DNA of 64,000 nucleotides from Cloeon dipterum (Eukaryota; Arthropoda; Insecta; Ephemeroptera; Baetidae), in NCBI RefSeq assembly GCF_949628265.1, contig NC_088786.1, forward strand, positions 32,819,681 through 32,883,680. Direction: 5' to 3'. Positions 1 through 11,999 of the stretch are shown here, in pieces. A program made the position numbers and the translations under genes. The notes under the pieces are model-generated. The model ran no database searches. It saw only the letters and a program-made list of their open reading frames with translations, and had not been told where the DNA came from. The first letter of the stretch is position 1. Each line of letters begins with the position of its first letter.

Positions 1-47
1 GGGTTGATTTAAATTTTACACCCCTTTTTGTTTAATAAAGCACTTAC

Positions 48-3000
48 GAATAAACCATTATTTTCTCTTTCTCGACGTCCCTCAAGGTGTTGCAAGAACT
101 GACGCGAGTGCTGAGCCAAACGTGAGTCGTGTTGGATTGTGACGTGCAGGTTGGGTTGTTGAGGGTAATCGACCTGACACCTAGTTTCGAAGACAGGGAT
201 TTGGGAAAGCTAATATTGATCCAGCCAGGGTCGCAAACCACTGTCATCTCTTTCCGTAAGTCATTTAACAGGACTTGGTGTTTCTCTGCAAATCGATCGA
301 GAAGATTTAACAACCATGAAAATGTCACAACAAAGTGTATAAGGAAATAATAATATGCAAATTCTAAAAAAGCTGAAAGACAACATAAAGTGGCTGGTGT
401 GACTCAGTCATTTTGTGACTAATTGCTACACTCTAAAGCTTTTTTTTTGTAATTTTATCTTAATAATATCATCCCTTATTTTTATGGTTAAAATTTGGTA
501 CCTTCACTTTTCACACTGCTGACGGCCGTGGCTTTTAAAGCGCCGTGCTGAATTGCCAGATGCTGATGATGCTTTAGTGAGCTCGGATCACTAACCTTTT
601 CTTCTCCAGCCATATCACCACTGAGTTGCTCATCTTCTACTGAAAAATACGAGTTGGTCAGTTCTCCGTAGCTAGTGAGTGAGGCCAGTGTGCACCTTTA
701 TCTTTGGTATCAGCAACGATCACATCAAAGCCGTTGGCCTTCTCAGCTCTGGCGTACAAAACCAGCGGTCCGTAGTTGGTGGCCGAGAGAAGCAGCGAGT
801 TCATCCTGTCCGGCAGCTCGGTGTTGCGCACTTCAAAGCTCTGCCTGTCTTCCATGTCCGAATTTTCAACTTGTTGGTCACTCTGAGGTTTCACGAATTA
901 ATCGTTTAAATTATTTAGAAGGGCGGAAAGCTAAAAAAAGACTTACTATCACAATTATTTTTCCATCGATCCCGTGCGAAATCAGTTGCCACTTGGTTGG
1001 TTTGTGCGCCTTCAATAAAATGGTGATGTTTCTGCGCACGGGTCTGCGTTTCTCGCCACGCAGGATCACCTGCACGGGAGGAGCAGAATCCGAGTGGCGG
1101 ATCATGTCGCGGTGGGATATCTCAAAAACGTATACATCGCTGGAAAATAAGATGACATAATAAAATTTACAGAATTTTGACCATGGCTTCCCAGTAAATT
1201 TTTTATCTTTGGCCTATTTTATAGATTGCTGTAAAAATTAAATTTTTAACAATTCCGAAATTTGAAAATAAATTGTTCGGAATTAATTCAGAAAAATTGA
1301 AATTACGAGGAAAGGCATATTAAATATTTAAATTTAATTTTAATGAAAAGGAAAGAAATTTTACAATTAATTGAGAATTCACAAAGCTCACCACTCGTTC
1401 GAGCCGGCAAGGGCCGCATTGAAGCAACCCTCCGCCTGCTGGCGCAGGACGGCGCTGGCCGAAGCAACCGGGCTCATTTTGGTGCTGTTGGTGTCGCACT
1501 CGGAGCTCTGTTCGCGGACGCCAAAGCCGACTATCAGCTCGATTCGATTGGCGCCGCGCATCTCCGTGAAGGAGGTGATAGCGCCCCAACTCTTCTTCGC
1601 GAACCGCACCAAAGCCTTCTTGTTCTGCCATTCCCTGTAGGCCATACGCAAGTTCAGGCTGCTCTCCGCCTCGCTGCCCTTGCTCACGACCACCATGATC
1701 GGCGGACCTCCGGACAACCCTTGTCCGCGGATGCGCCACAGAACCTGTTCGGAAAATCAAAAAGGGTTAACTGAAGAAGGTTGAAAAAGAATATGTTCAG
1801 GATGAGTTGATTATTAACCTTTTTTCTTTTAACACACGATTGAAAAATAATTTTTATTTAAATGAAATATAATTCACCATTATTGGTTTAAGAACGTCAC
1901 TGTTAATAGGTCTGTTCAATTTAGACGTTCACAATTTTTGAAAAGCAGTTAAAATTTTGTTAATTCTGTTGCGTTTCAAACGCGTTCATTAAAATTTTTA
2001 AATAAAATCAATTTCTCGAAACTTCAAGAGGATCATCCATTTTCATATTATGCTAGTGGCAAAAATAAAAACTTATTTCAACAATTTATTTGATTAATTG
2101 TTTGATGTATTGAAACATTTTTTACCACAAAAACATACAAATAATATTCTCTTTCTTCTAAATGCTATTTCAAACATTTGATTTGATCGTCAAGTAATGT
2201 TTGAGATTATTTACTAATGTTTATATTTTCAAACGTAAATTCAAAATATGACATTTCGAGCAAAAATATTGGTATTTTTAAGTAGATTGGAAAATAGGGA
2301 ATTAAACTGAATTTTTCAAACATGACATTATATTAGGAAAATTATTTTTGCTTAAAAACTAATTAAAAACGTTCAAAATTATTTTACTCTCCCATGAGAA
2401 ATGGATACACAGAAAAATAGTCAATTATCTATTTCACAACCCGTATTATAAACTTCAATTATAGCAAGTTGTCCACAAAACCTTAAAAATATTTATTCTT
2501 TAAAACTATTTTAAGTTTCTATTAACCCCAAAAAGTTATATTTAGCACAAGTTGATTTATGAATATTATTCCACTATTCGAAACAATGCCCCCTTTGACG
2601 GCCTCATATTCTTAAAATTGTCAACACTATAGCTTCGTTCAAAAACTTGCGACAAACTGGCGTGAAAACCAGTCAAACCGGCCCGCAGATCAGGTTTCCT
2701 TGAACCCTTGTAAAAACCGAACCACCTGCTTTTGCGTCCGTTAATAATGTATACAGCTGTTCGTTCAATTAACTTTTCTCGGCCGTGATTGATCGGTCAG
2801 GTTAGAAGGAAACAATTTATTTGCGTCAATCACTCCGATTCACCGTTGAATTTGTTTTGCTAAAAAAAGACGGCTTACCGGTTGGTCAGAGTTGAGAATG
2901 AGTGCGAGGGGGTTGGCCGACACGTTGTGGTTGGTCGCGTCTAACTCGAGGTCGATGGGAATGTGATCTGCCTTTGGTGGGCGCGGAAGCTGCGTCCCCT

Positions 3001-3277
3001 TGCCCAGCAGGGCGCGGATGACGTGCACTTCTGTGCCGTTTTCGCTCAGCTGTCCGTGGCTGGAGCAGCCGGGGGAGTTTCGCGGTTGGCTAAGCCAGGG
3101 GGACACGAGCCCCTGCTCCAGAACGCGGACGACACACAGTTCCGGCGTGTTGTCTGCAAGAATGACAAAATTAGTTTTGAATTTGAGGGTGGGAAAATAA
3201 AAATTATTACCCGGGGTCCGGGCGGAGGCGATATTCGAAAGGAGGACGAGGACGAGGGAAGCCAAAATCGCATTCAT
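48..3277 (-). CDS. Betaglycan/endoglin-like TGF-beta type III co-receptor, 5' part (partial, runs off the window)
   Basis: Likely a cell-surface co-receptor that presents TGF-beta-family ligands. Exons, in transcript order: 3277-3211, 3153-2879, 1744-1392, 1139-947, 882-696, 285-48. All have GT-AG ends and their phases close without a stop over 437 codons. Seen: a hydrophobic signal peptide (residues 1-20, MNAILASLVLVLLSNIASAR), then two related lobes as in the betaglycan orphan domain. Lobe 1 contains GTEVHVIRALL, NPLALILNSDQPVLWRI and WGAITSFTEMRGANRIEL. Lobe 2 begins at AEGCF and contains NITILLKAHKPTKWQL. The last exon starts a ZP domain (MTVVCDPGWINISFP, ITLNNPTC, sequon NTTH). The C-terminal half of the ZP domain, the membrane segment and the tail lie beyond base 1. 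An in-frame ATG at 3373 could extend the N terminus, but the signal peptide favours 3277. An acceptor near 3420 suggests an upstream non-coding exon. The family call is strong; ligand and function are inferred. Confidence 0.88.
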
Positions 3278-3421
3278 CAGGGTCGGGCCAATTCGCGAAA
3301 CTTTTTGGTTCGTCTTCAAACGACTCGAAAAGGGGAAGAGGGAAGTAGTGGTCAGCTGCATGGCTGGGGCCATCGGATCCCAGCCACATTCGGCAAACCT
3401 AGCTGGGGTCAGAGGACGATC
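3278..3421 (-). other. 5' untranslated part of the betaglycan-like transcript (second exon)
   Basis: On the minus strand a pyrimidine-rich acceptor (TTGTTTTGCAG) ends at about 3420. The sequence from there to the ATG at 3277 has no intron signal and carries in-frame ATGs at 3373 and 3361. The simplest reading is a 5' UTR exon joined to a non-coding first exon further upstream, at higher coordinates. That first exon was not identified. The GC-rich island at 10.85-11.97 kb is one possible site. Confidence 0.35.
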
Positions 3422-5268
3422 TGCAAAACAAAATTAATACACAGGCTGTCAACGAAACAGGATTTTCGAGTGCGTGATAAGTAAATTTTCGTGCTCGCGG
3501 GGGACTGGCAAATAAATATTTTTTTTTCGCGTCAAGATTGAGGCGAATGAATGAGTGGAAGAATTGCGAGTGGGGACAGCTAGACTTGGCATGTCGCTGC
3601 GTGGAATAAATAAATAAATATTCATCTCACCTTATTCACATTATACTTGCAGAGGAAAGTTTATCGGCGGTGGTCGGTATGGCAGGCTTGTAGTTTACCT
3701 CGATCTCTTCGACTCCTGCGAACAGGCCGCAACAACAATGAAAAATATGTGTGACACACCACACGGAATAAATTTAAATTGCACGCACGCTCTTTTGAAT
3801 AAATTTACGCGCCAACGAGGGGGAGCCGGAGTCATTATTATTAGCTTTTTTCACGTGCGCTGCCCATCGCTTTTTCCATTGCCAGCAGAAAAAAAAATAT
3901 TTCGCCAGAGCGTTACCCTCAAACATTGTATTTTTACGCCTCAAAAAATCTGCTCGTGTTTTATTGTCTCGTCCACAGAACGGTAATGAAGTAAGCTTTT
4001 TCCAACTAACGAATTAAATCATTATTTGGATAACAAAAAATGGATGATTTGAGAGAATCCGTGGGACATCAAAGCGCTCAATATTGCGTCATGTTCGCTG
4101 ATAGCAAAGGTTAAAATTGTTTTCCTTTCGTTGCATCACGCAAGTGCTTTCATCTCGTAAAGTAAATAACAGTGGTAGTTAGAAGTGACAAAAGGTCAAC
4201 GAAATAGATTAGACTAGATAAACTGCCGCGAGGTTCCTACGAAATTTAATTTCCCAATCAATAGAAATGATGTGAAATCCACAATAAAAATAAAGTAAAC
4301 GTATTTTATTGAACGTATCACCTCAAAATTAAATTATTACTAACGAATATTGAGTTTCCGAGTTTGTTTTCTTCCATCTTTTCTTTTCATAATGGAGGGG
4401 GACCACGGAGATAACATTGCACACCCGGTTTTATAGTGTTGAATAAATTAGATTTAATAGACAGATCGATAACCGGCGAAAATCAATTTGACGTTTATTG
4501 CGTCTAATAAAAGGTTCTCCCACACTTTTTTTACGCTGCATGAAAAAAGGGTCGGTAATTTTATTGTTCTTAACACGCATAATAGACATGCATGGACAAA
4601 ATTTAACGCTCGCGTGGGCGATCGCGAACAACCTGATATGCAAAGTAAGCGGGATCCAAGCCAAATTGTTTGTAAATAATTTTAGCATGAAATTAAATAA
4701 TAAAAACCGCAGTCAGGATTTAATGACTATTCAACCGTCAAAGATTCCATAATTTCGCACCACTGCAAAAATCACCTGACTCTGTTCTTTGATTTGTTGG
4801 ATTTTTCCATAAATAATCTTACTTTCCACAATACAAAGTTGAAAACTTAAATTTTTTTCAATTGATATTGTAAATCAGACCATCATTTAAATAAACGTTA
4901 AAAATTAATTACGCGTTTAATTTAAAAACAATTTTGAGCAGTGTAATTTTAAATTTTAATTAACAAAGTTATTTGCTGAGTTTGCGGATAGCGAGATAAA
5001 CAAAATTAATATTCCGTGAAGCAGGAAGTGAGAAGTGAGTGCGTATCAGCGGGTAATAAGCCCCCCAAAAGCATACGTGCCGACACTTCAATTAGCATAA
5101 AATTGTCGTTTTTCCCGAACATATCGATTGCAGCGTCCCTCTAAACAAGCAAATTTGCACTCACGTAAGGGCAGACGGCGTTTCGTTCGGTGGAAAAAGT
5201 GGCCGATCGCAATCGGCGTGTCGCGAGAGTGTATTTATTTTCAAGCCGGCCGGCCGCGTCATGTGTTT

Positions 5269-5287
5269 GTTCGTTCGTTCGTTCGTT
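5269..5287. repeat. GTTC tetranucleotide microsatellite
   Basis: About four and a half tandem GTTC units, read directly from the sequence. Confidence 0.85.
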
Positions 5288-8200
5288 GGTTACTCTCTCG
5301 CCACGGCAAATAAATCGACGGCACACAAACAAGCCTGCCTACCTCAACCTGCAAACACGCAGGTGAAAATAATTGCGTGTGCATGCCGTAATGACTGTTG
5401 TGCGAGTTTTTTCCTCGTTGCTTTCGCGACCGCTTTGGGAGAGCAAGTTTTTCGTCCGCTGCGCCTGCTTTTTTCTTGGAAGCGCCCAACACTAGATTTT
5501 TTCTCTCTCTATAGATCTCTCTCGCTCTTTATTTTTTGTTGCTGGAGAGCGCTGAAAGGAAGACAAACTGGATGCCAGGCTGGCCAACACCTGCCAATCA
5601 CGCATCGGCGAGCCACTTGAATACGTTTCCTTGTCGCTCTTTTCATCTCATCGGCCAAATTTCTGACAGCTTTTTTGCTCCATTAGATATATATATTTCT
5701 AGTGCAGGGAAAAAATTTGAAATTAACCTTTCAATTTAACACCTTAGAGATAAGGAAAAACAACATGGAATGCCTTTCCAAGTAGAGGCAATCGTGAGCC
5801 TGCAGGGTTAGTTATGATATTTTATTAGGAGAAAATAAAAGAGATCTCTCTCGGCTTTCTCGGAACAATTTAATGAAAGCATCATTGGCAAATATTGAGG
5901 AAAATATAGCAATTGTCCGGCATCGAACCCGCAACGGCCGCAGGTATCGAATTACGCCGGAGCCTTGATTTCGTAATGTTGTCATTTTGTGGTCGGCGAA
6001 ACGGAATAAATTAGTGGAGACGGACGGCGCAGTAAAGCGAATAATAATTTTTTTTCGCTCGTCATCCAATCAGGAGAGGGGCAATCGGCGAATTAAGCGC
6101 AGGCCCAATTAAAAAGGTCGATTGGTTAACAAAGAATTAATTTGGTGTCCGGTGACGCGCGGCCCTCGCAGGGCCTCACCAGCTTTTACCCCCGAAATCG
6201 CTTCTTGTGCGCGTCAGGTGATGAATGTCGAGGCGTGCATCGCGCGTCGCGTCTAATGGCCTACCGCGATTATTTATGGCGCGCCATTAATCTGACGCTG
6301 CGATACCAAATAATGCGCCCAAAACAAAGTCGGCAATTAGGACCCGGTGATTTTTGAGGGAAAAAGTCCCACGGCCGATTAGGAAAAGACTCTTTGCAAA
6401 CCGCAGAAGGATTGTTATTTATGATCTGACCGCGGCCAAATCGCCCAGATTCTTGCTCTATAATGGTCTTCAATTTAAATTTCCTGTGAGGAATCATTTT
6501 GGTCTTTTTACATTCGAATAGGGATTTTCAATTATTTTAAAAATTAAATGAGGCTTGCGTTAATTTTTTTTTGTAAGATCGAGATCATAAAAAAATTATT
6601 ACGCAATACGAAAAAGATGTTTCAGGGTGTATTATTTATTCACACACTCCCAAATCGAATTTAATCTGAAGCAGCAGGCGTCGCTGTGAGCGAATTGTGT
6701 TGTGCGGTGTCGAGCGCGGCGGTGGCGGCGGAAAAAGGTGTGCCTGCCGCGAAGAAGAGCAACAGGAAAAAGCCGAACATGCACATTATACTCGGAGCCG
6801 CATGCAGCTTCCACGTATCGTCATTTTCCTCCCTCTCCTTTTGCGCTGCCTTTGTGTGTTCGCTGCTCAACACACGGGCTCACTTAGAAAAATTGCTCTC
6901 TCGCAAAAAGCGTCGCCCCGGCGTGACAGATGTTGTTTTCCCGCAATTATTCAGTTTGTGTTCTCGGCGAAATTGAAGCGACAACGAACGACGCGGAAAA
7001 TACACTCGAAAGGAGGCAAAAAATGCAAATGTCTCGTCATTTATTCGCGCTGCTTCGACTTGAATGGATATTTACGTGTTTCAAATTGCCTGCCAAAAAC
7101 TTCAAAGGTGAAAAGGCGCCTTTGTTTAGGAGGCAAAACAACATCCTTCTGCGGTCGCGATAAAAAGAACCCGGTGAATAGTTAATTCAGCAAGAGCTAA
7201 AATCAATAGCAGCGACGACGTTCGTGCATAATAAAAAAGTGAAACCGCGCCACTTGCCAACGCTTTTCTTTTTCACCGATAATGCAATTATTTGGCTATT
7301 GATACTGCTGCCGAAAAAAAGAAAAACTCGGCATTCAAACCCTGCCAATCAGCAATTCCGACTTTCCTCTTTCAATTAGCAAACGAAATTCTTAAGAAAA
7401 AGTTAAAAACACGAATTTATTATTATTAAAATAAATGGTCAACAGTTTGTCAGGGCCTCTGTGAGGGGTAAACGTTGAATCCCACTCGGGGAATCTAGAG
7501 AATTAAGAAGCTGTAATTGTCCACAACGACGTGACAAAAGAGGAAGTGCAAGCGCGGCGTGGCTGCTGAAGGGGAAAAGCTGAAGGAAACTTAGCCCTTT
7601 TGAATTTTCATAAAGCGACAACACACCAGTGTACGAGAGCGAGCGAACACGAGCACTTCAAAGAGTGCGAGAAAGAAAGGAGGATGAAGTGAGCGACTGT
7701 TGCGCGTAACCCGCCACCGCCGCGCATTCAAATAGCCGCGGCCAAAGGAGCACTTGCCAACATTCTGCTTGCTTTTCCCCGGTCTTTGGCACCAATTTTC
7801 GACAATTCGTTCCAGCCTCAACCAGAGATATAATATTACGAAAGATTTTATCTATACCTCCGGCGAAAAAAGTGTGAATATAAGCGTAAACGGGTTGTTT
7901 GATTTACACGCTTTGAATGATGGAGACTCCAAGTGAGCACCGGATGGTGTCAATCATATTTTCGATAAACTCTAATCTAATGGCAAATTGGGTTGAAAGG
8001 TTTTGATTTTTTTACTTCGATAAATAATTGGTGATAATCATACGAATATCACTCGTAGCAAAACTCCATTAAATTTGACCGATTCGGATGATTTAAAAGA
8101 ACATTCACTGTTCTACTGCTTTCGATAACCCTGCTTTCTAAAAATAGCCAGTATTTTAAATCCCCAAAGTGTTTGTTTTATTTAGCCAATAAAATTAGAG

Positions 8201-8668
8201 GTAGTATAGTATTGCGGCTCAGTGAGACGAGTAATTGCTGTAATAAAGAACCACGCATTTCACACTTTTGAGCAAACATAAAACACCTCTTTGCATTGTT
8301 GGTGTTATACTGGTTAGAAAAAATCAATTCCATTTTCTCAAGCATTTTTAGACATTGCCTTTCAAACCTGCTGGCGTTATAAAAAGAGCAAATAATTTAT
8401 CATTTTAAATTTATTGAAAAGTCCATAAGTTAAATTCTCAATCTTCTCTTTATTTAATCACGCATTTTTCATTTTTTTATTGTTTGTTTTTATGCATTTA
8501 TTTTGTATCATGATACATTTAAGAAGACTTATAAATCCTGTTGAGCTTTGTAATCAGTCGTTGACCTTAACAGAGCTCGGGAAAAGTTACAGTCTAAGAT
8601 TCCTAAGTCTATAATCATTTCTTAATCATAATTTGACCCAAAAGCTGACTCATTCCTCCGAGATTATT

Positions 8669-8683
8669 GGGGGGGGGGGGGGG
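8669..8683. repeat. Poly-G tract (15 G)
   Basis: An uninterrupted run of 15 G in an AT-rich surrounding. Tract lengths of this kind are prone to sequencing error, so the exact length is uncertain. Confidence 0.9.
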
Positions 8684-10849
8684 AGTCTTTACCATCAAAA
8701 TTGGTTTCAATTATGAGTTAAAAATTATTCAAAAGTATGGCAATCGTAACTCTACAAAACCGTAAGTTATTTTCCATTAATTGATTGAAAGGTAATATTT
8801 GAGATGCGCACGTTTTGACGCCTTTTCAATGTAATTTAAACTACTATATATATGTGTTTGATAAATTATTCATTCAGTCATTAGTACATAGAAAATACTC
8901 TCAGATAAATTTTGAAAAGTCAATATTCTTAACGGACAAATTAATTTACATTGCAAGTTGTTAGAGCCGTTTTGAAATGAAGTTGTCAAAGGAGGAAAAG
9001 TTGATAAGCGGCTGAAAATGCGCTATTATCTTATTCAGAGAGCAAAGCGGTGTTTGTCTGTTTGCGCCGCGCGCGAGTCCGCATTTACACGAGAGCGCGG
9101 CAGGCACTTGTTCACTCTTTTCGCTGGCGAAACAGCACAATACACAGCTAAATCAACCTCTCTGGGGCCGCTCGCTCTCGTCTGGCTGGCTGGTATTCAT
9201 CAGACAAAGTGACAAAAATGAAAAGCAGCCGACTGACTCTTTTTTTTCTTCTTTCACTCGAACAATCAAAATCCTGCTTCAAACGCGCTCGAGAGAGAGA
9301 ATCCCACGCGCGTGTGCGCACGTGTGACGGGAGACAATCCCCGTATGATAAATGGGTTAATTCAGACGAAATTGTGGCGCGCGAACGCCCAGATTTTGAT
9401 CTTCACTTTCCCAGATTTCGCGGCAAGGCTGGCCGCGAAGGCGAAAAGCATTGCGCATTGTTCGCCGTTTTTACGACTTGAATTAGCCGTTTATATGCAG
9501 CTGCTTTTATGATATTATTTTATGCGGTTTATTTGTTTTTAATATTCGTTCCGAGAAGAGCTGGCAAGTGAGCAGCCACCGTCGATTTGTTTGCCTTGCT
9601 TAAAAACTCTTTTAACAAGCACACCAACACGTGGTGCGGTTTGCGTCTCTTCTGCATAGGCGATACTCAGAAAAGGCAAAATAAATCTGTCTTTTTACGA
9701 CCCACGTTTAATTTTCTGATTGCTAATGCCAACCAGGGAGAACAGTAAATAATTTAGCAAACCAAAACAATGAGACGTAAATCAACACGAAAATTATAAC
9801 TAATTAGCCAAATAAATGGGTTAAAATGAAATGAAAAATACTAAATTGTAAAATTGTCCTAGAATGCGTGGGTAAAATTATGTCGAGGAAAAAATGTCTC
9901 GCCAAGTTTCGCGGCTATTCCAACCCCTCAGGCCTCATTAGCAGAGTACTTTTACCTTTAGAGAAAAAACTACGCCGCAGTTTTTCAATTACTGGTAGTT
10001 GAAAACTGCACGCATATAGCTGACGTGAGAACAATCAAAAGGAGGGGAAAGTGACGAAATCGTGTGGAACCACGTCACACAAAAAAATCACTAGCCAAAA
10101 TACCTAAACTTATTTTTAAAAGATTGGAAAATTTCCTTAACTCTTCAAAGCACTTTTTGTGAAACAGATACTAACAAATACTCAGATTTTTGGCGTTTTA
10201 AATCCAGTTTTTATTCATTTTAATCGCATGATTCACGTTGTTCATTAAACCAGGAATTGATATTTCAAAGAAAACACTTCTGAGCTATTTAGAAACACTT
10301 AATTATACACCGCTGATTCTCATTTATGAACTAAATTTGCTTTTAAAGGTATCAGCCAGCCGGCTAATTTTGGGTCACCAGCTGCTGGTCAAAAAGTCGA
10401 AAATTGCTGGAGAAAAAAGTTGGTATTCGGCCCATTTGTTAAGCACTGTCAAAGTTCACAATTAAAATCATTTTCAGCTGTGCCAGCCGCCGACAAAAAT
10501 GCTCAGCCGACGAAACTCCCTGATGAGACCTCTATATTTACAATAAATTATTACTGTTTGTGCACATAAAAATCACAATTTTGGTAACAAACAGTGGGAA
10601 TTTGTTTCAACGCCAAAAAACTCGTTCTTAGCTTCCAGAGCATTTGGACGAATAAAATAGCTCGAGTTTTGTTTAGTGCCAGGAGGGGATGGTGGCATTT
10701 TGTTTGTCAGCGTTTTTGCCGAATTGAGAATGGCAAAATATTTGCAGTGGCGCGGCGATTGCGAGAGAGAGTGCGGCGTGAACGGCTGGAAAATGTAATA
10801 GAGGTCCAACAATAGAGGCGCGTTCAAAGGCAAGGCAGCTAGGAGGAAG

Positions 10850-11970
10850 GCGCGGAGTGTATGAAGAAAGAGGCTGCGAGGGCCCCTTGCGCGAACCAGC
10901 GAGCGAGCGAGCGAGCAAGCGAGGAAACGTGGCGAATTCCAGCTGCCTGCTCGCTCTAACGCTAATTCGCGGCGAGCGAGCGAGCGAGAGAGCCATTTTC
11001 TATGACACGGCAGGCGCGCGCGAGGCCCGCATCCTCGCCAAATTTCGGCCGATAGACGGAGCGACGGAGCCGAATTCGGCGGCGAGTCGAGAGGAGGGAG
11101 AGAAGCGGATGGCTGGCTGTTTGTTTTGCTCGCGAGCCGGCCGGCCATGGCAAAACAAAAACATCAATAAAATCGCGTTGCCTGCGATATTCGGAGGGAG
11201 CAGCATCTTCTAGGCGGTCGGATTAGCGCGCCTGCCTCTCTCTCTCTCTCTCACTCGCCAAAGGGCCTGAGAATTCGCAACATTGTGATACGCGCGCCGC
11301 GAGAGAGATGATTATTTGCCCCTTCTCATCATGCTAATAAATTGAGCTGGCAGCGCAGGTTGGACCTGGCCGCGCGGCGAACGCATTCCGCGGCACGTCG
11401 GCCCGGCAGCGGGCCCGCGAGGGCCCCGGCGCGGGCCCCTCGGCGCCGCGGGGCGGGATCGACCCGAAAAGTAGGCGCGGAGAGGCACTGCTTGCCTAAG
11501 ATCACTCACCATACTGATCCTGCTGGCGCGGCGCGGGCCCCGATCGCGTTCCTGGCGGCCCACTCGCGGCCCACGGTGGCCTCACTCACGCTCTGCCGGC
11601 CCTGCGCGCACTCGCGAGCACCCACTCATTACACACTGCTCCTCGAAACGCACCGTGCATGTGATATGACGCAAGTAGAGTTCATCCTTTGACTGCGTTC
11701 GCAGGCTCTATCTCTCGCACTCTCCGCTCTCGCCGTTCGCATCACCACGCCGCGGGAGGGGAGAGCAGGGAGGGGGCCGCGGGCTGCTCTGCCTGCTGCC
11801 TTGTAGCGCGAGAGGCCCCCGCGCCCCGCGCCGCGCGCTCCTACTCGCGACTCGCGGCGGACACTCGCGCGCTAATCGATCTGCCGCCCGATTATTTCGG
11901 GCCAACTGCCTTTTTGGCCGAACGGCAAACTTCCTCTCACAATAACCTCTATTATGATTGACAGCGCAGG
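10850..11970. promoter_or_regulatory. GC- and CpG-rich island, candidate promoter region
   Basis: About 1.1 kb is far richer in G, C and CpG than its AT-rich flanks. It carries GAGC runs (10902-10919, 10975-10990), a CT microsatellite and many CGCG motifs. Long open frames on both strands here are compositional and low-complexity, not conserved proteins. On the minus strand, ATCAGTATG followed by GTGAGT near 11513-11505 is a good splice donor, so a minus-strand 5' exon may end there. Such islands often mark promoters of housekeeping or developmental genes. The assignment to the betaglycan-like gene is only a guess from position and strand. Confidence 0.4.
11235..11252. repeat. CT dinucleotide microsatellite
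   Basis: Nine CT units inside the GC-rich island. Confidence 0.85.
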
Positions 11971-11999
11971 TTTCCACGCGGTCGGCGTTCTTGTTTGAA

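Larger units (their letters stand above)
3500..10849. other. Intergenic stretch without a recognised gene
   Basis: Only short, overlapping open frames occur on both strands, and none shows a recognisable domain or an exon chain. The DNA alternates between AT-rich parts and mixed parts with CpG-containing runs (5.1-5.6, 6.1-6.4, 6.7-7.0 and 9.0-9.5 kb). Small repeats are listed separately. Part of it may be the first intron or promoter of the betaglycan-like gene. Confidence 0.5.

Noticed and set aside
5905..5945. tRNA-like T-arm on the minus strand (GGGTTCGATGCCGG)
   Set aside because: The stem pairs for only about three bases, and no acceptor stem, D-arm or anticodon arm can be laid out around it.
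6697..7185. 162-codon plus-strand frame as a firm gene
   Set aside because: It overlaps other frames of similar length on both strands, starts in low-complexity GGN repeats and shows no domain. It is kept only as a weak finding.
10573..11692. Long frames on both strands in the GC-rich island (up to 191 codons)
   Set aside because: They consist of Arg/Ala/Ser/Pro-rich low-complexity sequence produced by GC-rich repeats such as GAGC; stops are rare for compositional reasons.
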